Positions 1 to 4,158 of a stretch of DNA of 6,975 bases are shown piece by piece. Each line of letters starts with the position of its first letter. The first letter of the stretch is position 1. The stretch spans positions 1 through 6,975 of the forward strand of contig CAMWUZ010000084.1 in NCBI GenBank assembly GCA_947177595.1, read 5' to 3'. Position numbers and translations under genes: made by a program. The stretch comes from an uncultured Porphyromonadaceae bacterium (lineage in GTDB: Bacteria; Bacteroidota; Bacteroidia; Bacteroidales; Muribaculaceae). A model generated the notes under the pieces. It was not told where the DNA came from. It saw only the letters and a list, made by a program, of their open reading frames with translations, and did not search any database.

Positions 1-412
1 GGATATGATGAATCTCGGTCATCTCCGGGGTATATTGCGGAAAAGCCGACATCATAGTGGCGAGATAGCGGTTCAGTGCAAAGAAAATATTCACTCCGAG
101 GCTATAGTTGGAGCTCCAGAAGAAAGTGCGGTTATCTTTATCGCACATCTCCTTTATTTCTCCGAGCCGGTCAGCCCAGGCTGTTGTGCCGCTCACCACC
201 TTCACCCCCTTGCTCAACGCCTTGCGGCAGTTTTCAAAAGCGGTTGCCGGAGTGGAAAACTCGATAGCCACATCTGCCGAAGCAAATTCAGGTGAATCAA
301 AATCAGCGGTATTGTCTGCATCGATAATAGACACAATCTCATGTCCGCGCTCACAGGCAATGCGCTCTATCACATGACCCATCTTGCCATATCCTATTAT
401 TGCGATTTTCAT
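1..412 (-). CDS. dapB: 4-hydroxy-tetrahydrodipicolinate reductase (DapB), 3' end outside window
   Basis: DapB is the cytoplasmic NAD(P)H-dependent reductase of the diaminopimelate/lysine pathway; it supplies meso-DAP for peptidoglycan and lysine for protein. The visible part is 137 residues from the ATG at 412-410 to the left edge of the window. Seen in the translation: a Rossmann loop GYGKMG at residues 7-12, DVAIEFSTP at 47-55, the VVSGTTAW strand at 72-79, SSNYSLGVNIF at 100-110 (family form NxSLGVN), and EIHHI at 133-137, the start of the conserved E-x-H-H segment that carries the catalytic His. The family is usually about 240-270 residues, so roughly half is missing beyond the window; nothing suggests a frameshift. 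The start is set by the Rossmann strand beginning at residue 2. A -7-like box lies 22-29 bases upstream and no Shine-Dalgarno sequence is seen, which is usual for Bacteroidetes. Confidence 0.93.
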   Translation of the reverse strand, partial: MKIAIIGYGKMGHVIERIACERGHEIVSIIDADNTADFDSPEFASADVAIEFSTPATAFENCRKALSKGVKVVSGTTAWADRLGEIKEMCDKDNRTFFWSSNYSLGVNIFFALNRYLATMMSAFPQYTPEMTEIHHI

Positions 413-433
413 TGCTTATTCATTTGTTACCGA

Positions 434-441
434 CAAAATTA
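434..441 (-). promoter_or_regulatory. Bacteroidetes-type -7 box for dapB
   Basis: On the minus strand this reads TAATTTTG, an exact match to the Bacteroidetes sigma-ABfr -7 consensus TAnnTTTG. It lies 21 bases upstream of the dapB ATG and would give a leader of about 15 bases. No clear TTTG -33 element is found at the expected 19-21 base spacing, so only half the promoter is supported. Confidence 0.5.
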
Positions 442-537
442 CTTATTTTCCACGAATCCCCCGCATTCCATAATTGATAACTTAACTTTCCAGGGACAGT
501 AGGGATAACCGCGTGGCGGCGCAGACGCTTCGGAGAT

Positions 538-597
538 GCGATGCTGTGGTAATGAGATTGTCTGGCGGAATACCTTAGGCTGTTCACACAGCATCGC
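538..597. repeat. 11-bp perfect inverted repeat with 38-base loop
   Basis: GCGATGCTGTG at 538-548 is exactly complementary to CACAGCATCGC at 587-597. The loop has no evident secondary palindrome. It could form a stem in RNA of either strand. It is not followed by a T-run, so it does not look like an intrinsic terminator. Confidence 0.6.
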
Positions 598-615
598 CTC
601 CCCGAGGCTCTTTTT
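596..615 (+). terminator. Weak terminator-like hairpin, plus strand
   Basis: GCCTC (596-600), loop CCC, then GAGGC (604-608), followed by TCTTTTT to 615. This is a 5-bp GC stem with a T-tract in the orientation of plus-strand transcription. No plus-strand gene is seen upstream, so its role is unclear; it may be a chance product of the repeat-rich spacer. Confidence 0.25.
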
Positions 616-632
616 CTGGGAGGCTGTCCTAT

Positions 633-660
633 CCCCAGCCTGCGCTATGCTTGGCTGGGG
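633..660. repeat. GC-rich 8-bp stem-loop
   Basis: CCCCAGCC (633-640) and GGCTGGGG (653-660) are exactly complementary and enclose a 12-base loop. No T-run follows on either strand. It lies immediately before the 31-bp sequence that is repeated at 4052-4082. Confidence 0.6.
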
Positions 661-665
661 TTTCG

Positions 666-696
666 CACAGAATCGCACCTTCGGTGCTGACCCGGG
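666..696 (+). repeat. 31-bp direct repeat, left copy
   Basis: Identical over 31 bases to 4052-4082, about 3.4 kb away in the same orientation. It contains the small hairpin GCACC-TTC-GGTGC. In both places it runs directly into a member of the GACATGAT palindrome family, so the conserved unit is larger than the exact match. The two copies bracket the AT-rich three-gene islet. Confidence 0.85.
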
Positions 697-734
697 CAGA
701 CATGATACATCATGTCCCTACTCTGCCGTAGCAC
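684..734 (+). repeat. Palindrome family member 1
   Basis: The core at 699-716 is a perfect inverted repeat, GACATGAT-AC-ATCATGTC, followed by the tail CCTACT. It is enclosed by two further paired arms: GGCAGA (695-700) with TCTGCC (722-727), and GTGCT (684-688) with AGCAC (730-734). The CCTACT tail therefore forms a one-sided bulge. The same build recurs at 3661-3707 and 4001-4041 with different arm sequences. Confidence 0.75.
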
Positions 735-782
735 AGCGGCGCGCCTGAGCGCTACCTCGCCATGTCAGCCTGTGTAGGTGCC

Positions 783-817
783 AAAAAGAGAGAAGTCACC
801 AAATCGGCGACCTCTCC
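783..817 (-). terminator. Intrinsic terminator, minus strand
   Basis: On the minus strand, a stem of about 11 bp (two G-U pairs) is formed between 806-816 and 788-800 around a 5-base loop, and is followed directly by five T residues (783-787). It lies 26 bases past the stop codon of the remnant gene at 843-968, which it presumably once served. It may now end readthrough from the islet operon before dapB. Confidence 0.75.
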
Positions 818-842
818 TACTTATTACACTGATAGATAAATT

Positions 843-968
843 TTATTCCACCCTCACCTTCATAGACTTGCCGTTAGGGATACGGACAATATAGATGCCG
901 GAACGGAGACCGTTTGCAGACATTGCCGCCACAACAACCATATGACATAACTTTAATAAATATGTTCC
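843..968 (-). pseudogene. 3' remnant of a secreted-protein gene (T9SS-like C-terminal tail)
   Basis: The minus-strand frame is open for about 41 codons between a stop at 971-969 and the TAA at 845-843. Its last ~30 residues read like the end of a type IX secretion C-terminal domain: SANGLRSGIYIVR, then IPNGKSMKVRVE and stop, matching the usual LpxGIYIVRI...K...V pattern. Upstream of about position 940 the sequence turns AT-rich and the match ends. No signal peptide or body domain remains, and no missing 5' part is found elsewhere in the window. A good terminator follows. The simplest reading is a gene whose 5' part was lost when the neighbouring AT-rich DNA arrived. An alternative is a real 32-residue peptide starting at the ATG at 941-939, which I think unlikely. 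Confidence 0.6.
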
Positions 969-1041
969 TCACGATAAATTTATAATTGAGAGGTAGTAGC
1001 TATTCCAAAACAAATATTATCCCCCGGAACTAGATGACGGG

Positions 1042-1716
1042 TTATTTATCATTTCCTTTGGGAAATTTTCGAGCATCTGTAATCACAGAGACCACATACA
1101 TTATTCCTAACGCTAATGCTACAATACTTCCGGCAAAATCATAGACTGACCACTGTTTTCCGAATATTTTCACTGACCACGTTCCAAAAGGATTATAGAT
1201 ATAGATAATACTTATCAAAATCAATATAAGACGGACTTCCGTAGGTCCAAGACTTGCATAAGTAAGTCTAAATTCTCCCAAGGTCATAGTGCATATGTAG
1301 GTATGCAACGATAGGCTTAAATAACCTATCATAATAAACAACGCAATATTCATACTCATAAAAGGTGTAAGACCTAGCCCAATACAAAAAAGACAAGTAG
1401 TAAGAGCATCTATGGAATGATCTATGAAAAATCCGTATTTAGGACGTTGGGTGTTTCGTACCCGTGCAAGATTACCATCCAGCGCGTCCCCAAACCAGTT
1501 CAGAACTAGGCAAAGGGATGAAAGCCAAAGATAATTCACATTTTCATTCGCTAACCAACAGAAAACAGCATACGCCACCGCTGCAGCAAAACCGAGCCAG
1601 GTCAGCATATCCGAAGTGACCCACTTGGGCATTCTCATAGCCAACCATACCAACACCTTCTTCTCTACACTATTTAAAAGAGAAGTCTGTATCCGTTTTG
1701 CATTTTCATTTCCCAT
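1042..1716 (-). CDS. CDP-alcohol phosphotransferase family membrane protein
   Basis: These integral membrane enzymes transfer a phospho-alcohol from a CDP-activated donor to an acceptor alcohol, releasing CMP. The signature D-x2-D-G-x2-A-R-x9-G-x3-D-x3-D is complete in this 224-residue protein: D77, D80, G81, A84, R85, G95, D99 and D103, the metal and CDP site. Five or six hydrophobic segments are visible (roughly 38-57, 62-76, 104-122, 124-145, 156-175, 190-212); the N-terminus is basic and has no signal peptide. Length fits the family. It is the last gene of the three-gene operon and starts 50 bases after the nucleotidyltransferase stop, behind an A-rich stretch that may serve as ribosome site. 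Members make phosphatidylglycerophosphate, phosphatidylinositol phosphate, phosphatidylserine and other products; this one cannot be assigned. Pairing with a sugar nucleotidyltransferase rather than housekeeping lipid genes argues for a special head group or glycan substrate. Confidence 0.85.
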   Translation of the reverse strand: MGNENAKRIQTSLLNSVEKKVLVWLAMRMPKWVTSDMLTWLGFAAAVAYAVFCWLANENVNYLWLSSLCLVLNWFGDALDGNLARVRNTQRPKYGFFIDHSIDALTTCLFCIGLGLTPFMSMNIALFIMIGYLSLSLHTYICTMTLGEFRLTYASLGPTEVRLILILISIIYIYNPFGTWSVKIFGKQWSVYDFAGSIVALALGIMYVVSVITDARKFPKGNDK

Positions 1717-1734
1717 TTTTTTTAATATTCTAAA

Positions 1735-1746
1735 GTTTAATTAAAC
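1735..1746. repeat. 12-bp perfect AT-rich palindrome between operon genes
   Basis: GTTTAATTAAAC lies in the 50-base gap between the nucleotidyltransferase and the CDP-alcohol phosphotransferase genes. It may be chance in AT-rich DNA or a small operator; no -7 box accompanies it. Confidence 0.3.
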
Positions 1747-1766
1747 GACTCCAGTTTTTATAATGC

Positions 1767-3059
1767 TTATAGTGCTACAATAATCATGTTTAAAAAGGAT
1801 TGGGTTCGCACACCATATGACGAACCTTTAGGGATTACTACTACAGACATGGGGGTCAACTCAAAAATGTGACTTTCCACGCTTAGTTCACCTGTACCAC
1901 CTATTATTATCCATAATTCATCAACAGCTTCATTAATATGATAGTCTAAACTCCTTAAAGTAGGTATTGTACAGAATCGGATCTTTAAAGAGGTTCCTTT
2001 AATCGTTATAAATTTCTCAACCTCCTTTGAATTATCGCATAATTTGGAATAATTAATGGGATTAGTCACAATCTGATCAACCAAATGCCGGATATTTTCT
2101 GTTTGTTCTTTATCCGCAACAAGAATACCTTCCGATGATGCAACGACAATTTTATTATCGCACCCAACGCACACGAGTGGTATATTGAGATCATTGATAA
2201 TCATGCTTTCATGACAGTCCTCTGAAATCACTTTACCAATCTCTTGCATCTTCATTTCAGATGTCAGAGAATTCCAAGTACCTATGTCATTCCAATCTCC
2301 GTCATACTCTACTACAGCCTTATTATTGCCTTTGGCAAGCACTTCGTATGAAAAATTCAGCTTTGGAAGTTCAGAATACTTTTCCATAAATATGGAATAA
2401 TCCATAGTCTTGAAAACTTCACACCCAAGTTTTAATAAGTAATCAAGTTTAAATCCGCAGACCCCTGTATTCCACAACGCACCTTCTTGAACAAGTATGC
2501 TTGCTTCTGATACATCAGGCTTTTCCACAAATGACTTTATCATCCTAATTCCTGTTGATGATTTCTCGTCTTTCTCCGGGATTATATATCCATACTTTGA
2601 GGATGGATAGGTAGGTTTCACCCCAAGAAGCACCATATTTGCGGCAGAATCATCATTTACAGCATTACCCATTCTGCTCAAAGCCGAAAAATACCCGTCA
2701 GACGCATAGGTATCACAAGGTAATACCAAAATGGGTTCATCTCTAGGTGTTCCATTTTGATATAGAAATAAGCATGCAAGATATACTGCAGGGAAAGTAT
2801 CCTTACGTGCCGGTTCTGTAACAATTGGTTGTTTATTTCCCAATTGACGTTCAATCAATCCAATTTGACTCAACCCGGTAGCTACAACTATTTCTTCAGC
2901 TAGTCCGGACGTTCTTATTTGCCGTACGATTCGCTGAATCATCGATTCTCTTCTACCTGATGGAGATGTAAGGAGTTTTAGAAACTGCTTGGCTCTAACG
3001 CTATTGGAAAGAGGCCAAAGGCGTTTACCAGCACCACCTGAAAGTAATATGATTTTCAT
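1767..3059 (-). CDS. ManC-type sugar-phosphate nucleotidyltransferase with C-terminal cupin domain
   Basis: A 430-residue protein built like mannose-1-phosphate guanylyltransferases. Seen: GGAGKRLWPLS at residues 8-18 (nucleotide loop), AKQF at 23-26 where the family has PKQF, EPARKDT at 82-88, VLPCDT at 112-117 (family VxPSDH, metal Asp at 116), YGYI at 156-159, FVEKPD at 177-182 (sugar-phosphate site), WNTGVCGF at 196-203, and DWNDIGTW at 255-262. A linker is followed by a cupin fold from about 350 to the end. The cupin lacks the HHHRxEHW metal motif of active type II phosphomannose isomerases; only YHINEAVDELW is left, so isomerase activity is doubtful. Known relatives make GDP-mannose from GTP and mannose-1-phosphate; several consensus changes leave nucleotide and sugar open. 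The ATG overlaps the upstream stop (ATGA), implying translational coupling. Confidence 0.82.
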   Translation of the reverse strand: MKIILLSGGAGKRLWPLSNSVRAKQFLKLLTSPSGRRESMIQRIVRQIRTSGLAEEIVVATGLSQIGLIERQLGNKQPIVTEPARKDTFPAVYLACLFLYQNGTPRDEPILVLPCDTYASDGYFSALSRMGNAVNDDSAANMVLLGVKPTYPSSKYGYIIPEKDEKSSTGIRMIKSFVEKPDVSEASILVQEGALWNTGVCGFKLDYLLKLGCEVFKTMDYSIFMEKYSELPKLNFSYEVLAKGNNKAVVEYDGDWNDIGTWNSLTSEMKMQEIGKVISEDCHESMIINDLNIPLVCVGCDNKIVVASSEGILVADKEQTENIRHLVDQIVTNPINYSKLCDNSKEVEKFITIKGTSLKIRFCTIPTLRSLDYHINEAVDELWIIIGGTGELSVESHIFELTPMSVVVIPKGSSYGVRTQSFLNMIIVAL

Positions 3060-3502
3060 TCTAGTATATGATTCTCCCTGTTAACAATTAGACATATCCC
3101 CCAAATTTCGTTCAAAAGATTCATTACTAATTTATTTTCAGCAAAATCTTTCTCTACGATATCCTCAAATTTTGTAAGAGTACGCCATTCGAAGTCCTCC
3201 CCTTCTCGAAATTCTCCAAGGGCTTCATTATGATGTTTATAATAACTTATAACACCAATCAATATATCACAGACATAATTGGCTCCAAATTGAATGGCTT
3301 CAATAAGATGACCTTTTGCATCGCCCGCTGAATAGATGCAGATTTTAGTATTATTAAGCATTAGCACTGCTTTGAAATCATATTCTGGTACAATTTCATA
3401 ATAAAGTACTGTCGCACCCATTGATTTCAGCACATTGTACATACGGATGCAAGTAGTTGTTTTACCTGCATCACTCTCTCCCCAAATGATGAATCTCTTC
3501 AT
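3056..3502 (-). CDS. Small P-loop NTPase of unknown function, first gene of islet operon
   Basis: A 148-residue soluble protein. Residues 8-16, GESDAGKTT, form a Walker A loop straight after the first strand (KRFIIW), as in small kinases and GTPases. Strand-like hydrophobic segments follow at about 31-37, 53-57 (KICIY, then SAGD at 58-61), 78-84 (CDILIGV) and near the C-terminus (ICLIV). No certain Walker B or GTPase NKxD motif is seen. I chose the ATG at 3502-3500 because the first strand begins there; the frame stays open to 3604, but the extra 34 residues have no motif and run into the long palindrome. No Shine-Dalgarno is visible. The gene overlaps the nucleotidyltransferase start by 4 bases. 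A role as a kinase feeding that enzyme is possible from context only; a regulatory or defence NTPase is equally open. I do not recognise the family with confidence. Confidence 0.7.
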   Translation of the reverse strand: MKRFIIWGESDAGKTTTCIRMYNVLKSMGATVLYYEIVPEYDFKAVLMLNNTKICIYSAGDAKGHLIEAIQFGANYVCDILIGVISYYKHHNEALGEFREGEDFEWRTLTKFEDIVEKDFAENKLVMNLLNEIWGICLIVNRENHILE

Positions 3503-3548
3503 AACTTTCAGTGCCGCGGTCTTCCCCTCGTTGGCGTTTTTATAAAAT

Positions 3549-3587
3549 AAAAAAGCGTAGGAATCTGTATCTGTTACCGTCCTACAC
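3549..3587 (-). terminator. Terminator or leader attenuator upstream of the islet operon
   Basis: On the minus strand GTGTAGGA (3587-3580) pairs with TCCTACGC (3562-3555), an 8-bp stem with one G-U pair and a 17-base loop, followed by six T residues (3554-3549). It ends 46 bases before the P-loop gene start. It could end transcripts from the LD-carboxypeptidase operon, or attenuate the islet operon if its promoter is further upstream. The loop is large, so strength is uncertain. Confidence 0.4.
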
Positions 3588-3787
3588 TTGGAGGCTTCTC
3601 GCATTGCCCTTTAGAAGTCGGACGGCAACGCAGAAGCCCACGCAATTATATGCAATATATGGCGGACTCCGGCGGCATGATACATCATGTCCCAACAGGA
3701 GTTGCCGATATTTTACATATCCACGGGCATCTACCGTTGCTCAAACCCTTGACTTCTAAATGAAATTTTGCGAGAATTTCCAAGTGT
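3584..3787. repeat. ~204-bp imperfect palindrome (MITE-like or giant hairpin)
   Basis: The left half, read inward from 3584, matches the reverse complement of the right half, read inward from 3787, nearly all the way to the centre. Shared blocks in order are ACACTTGGA, TTCTCGCA, TTTAGAAGTC (3610-3619 with 3751-3760), GCAACG, AGA-GCCC, ATATG, AATAT, GGC and ACTCC, meeting at the core CATGAT-AC-ATCATG (3676-3689). Small indels separate the blocks. It codes for no evident protein and shows no clear target-site duplication. It could be a non-autonomous mobile element or a structured RNA/DNA element; it carries palindrome family member 2 at its centre and lies 81 bases upstream of the P-loop gene. 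Confidence 0.75.
3661..3707 (+). repeat. Palindrome family member 2, centre of the long palindrome
   Basis: The core GGCATGAT-AC-ATCATGTC (3674-3691) has the tail CCAACA in place of CCTACT. Outer arms GGCGGACTCC (3661-3670) and GGAGTTGCC (3698-3706) pair with one base bulged and one mismatch. The arm sequence differs from members 1 and 3 while pairing is kept. Confidence 0.7.
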
Positions 3788-3900
3788 CAAGAATCAGCGC
3801 GGATAAACGCTTTCTATGTATGTCACATCCCACCGCTCAAACCCTGACCGGGCTTCTGCAAGCGGTCTGCGCTGCAAAAATAATAAATAATTTGGAATAA

Positions 3901-3954
3901 GGGGGGAGTCGGGGAGGTAGGAGTCGGGAAGTCGTTAGTTGGTTAGTCGGGGAG
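3901..3954 (+). repeat. G-rich degenerate tandem repeat, possible G-quadruplex
   Basis: The plus strand starts with six G and repeats variants of GAGTCGGG: at least GGAGTCGGGG, GGAGTCGGG and TTAGTCGGGG occur in about 50 bases, with spacers based on GTTAG. There are four or more runs of three or more G, though one loop is long. The complement is C-rich and pyrimidine-heavy. No coding function is apparent. Confidence 0.55.
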
Positions 3955-4000
3955 TTGGGAGTACGGCACGATGCCACCGCCGCGAGATTTCCGGCGGCGG

Positions 4001-4041
4001 CTCAGGCTGACATGAAGCATCATGTCCCTACTTTGCTTGAG
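4001..4041 (+). repeat. Palindrome family member 3
   Basis: The core at 4009-4026, GACATGA-AGCA-TCATGTC, is followed by CCTACT. Outer arms CTCAGGC (4001-4007) and GCTTGAG (4035-4041) pair at six of seven positions, the seventh being a G-T pair. The arms bear no resemblance to those of member 1 or 2. Confidence 0.7.
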
Positions 4042-4051
4042 TGTGGTTACT

Positions 4052-4082
4052 CACAGAATCGCACCTTCGGTGCTGACCCGGG
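4052..4082 (+). repeat. 31-bp direct repeat, right copy
   Basis: Identical to 666-696 and, like it, followed at once by a palindrome family member. Contains the hairpin GCACC-TTC-GGTGC (4061-4073). Confidence 0.85.
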
Positions 4083-4083
4083 T

Positions 4084-4110
4084 GGACATGATTCACCACA
4101 ATGTCCCTAC
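4084..4110 (+). repeat. Palindrome family member 4 (degenerate)
   Basis: GGACAT (4084-4089) and ATGTCC (4101-4106) pair around an 11-base loop and are followed by CTAC. The inner part of the core is scrambled (GATTCACCACA), so only the outer stem and the tail are kept. Confidence 0.5.
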
Positions 4111-4132
4111 TCTTGCTGAGGGTTAGGCATAG

Positions 4133-4150
4133 TGATGCATCATGTCCGTA
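4133..4150 (+). repeat. Palindrome family member 5 (degenerate)
   Basis: TGATGCATCA (4133-4142) is a perfect 10-bp palindrome continuing as TGTCC-GTA, close to the family's right half. It ends nine bases before the LD-carboxypeptidase stop codon, so on the minus strand it is the first structure after that gene; palindromes of this sort could stop or stabilise its 3' end. Confidence 0.45.
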
Positions 4151-4158
4151 CGGTGTTT

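Larger units (their letters stand above)
442..782. other. Gene-free GC-rich spacer with stacked inverted repeats
   Basis: No convincing coding region lies here on either strand; the short open frames have no recognisable motifs and cross the repeats. The stretch holds an 11-bp inverted repeat (538-597), a small GC hairpin followed by T residues (596-615), an 8-bp GC hairpin (633-660), one member of the palindrome family (684-734), an 8-bp palindrome GGCGCGCC (738-745), and at 761-772 a 12-mer whose reverse complement recurs at 4003-4014. It is mosaic repeat DNA between dapB and the remnant gene. Confidence 0.6.
3503..4158. other. Gene-free spacer of palindromes and G-rich repeat
   Basis: No convincing gene on either strand. 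From left to right: a terminator-like hairpin (3549-3587), a ~204-bp near-palindrome (3584-3787), a short imperfect direct repeat sharing GCTCAAACCC (3739-3748 and 3835-3844), a G-rich degenerate tandem repeat (3901-3954), a GC hairpin with arms CCGCCG and CGGCGG (3977-4000), and copies 3 to 5 of the GACATGAT palindrome family. The promoter of the islet operon should lie here, but no full -33/-7 pair was found. Confidence 0.6.

Noticed and set aside
439..678. Minus-strand open frame of 79 codons in the dapB spacer
   Set aside because: It runs through inverted repeats, reads straight over the dapB -7 box, and its translation has no recognisable motif or structure.
442..1041. CRISPR array or tRNA/rRNA gene in the spacers
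   Set aside because: No regularly spaced direct repeats, and no cloverleaf or rRNA-like conserved segments are seen in 442-1041 or 3503-4158.
3503..3604. 34-residue N-terminal extension of the P-loop protein
   Set aside because: The first core strand and Walker A begin right after the ATG at 3502; the extension overlaps the terminator-like hairpin and the edge of the long palindrome and shows no domain.
3584..3787. Insertion sequence with its own transposase
   Set aside because: The palindrome has no coding frame of useful length and no clear target-site duplication; at most it is a non-autonomous element.
3875..3882. TATTTTTG on the minus strand, matching the -7 consensus
   Set aside because: No TTTG at the -33 position (G-rich DNA there) and it would give a leader of about 370 bases through the long palindrome. 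Kept only as a weak possibility.
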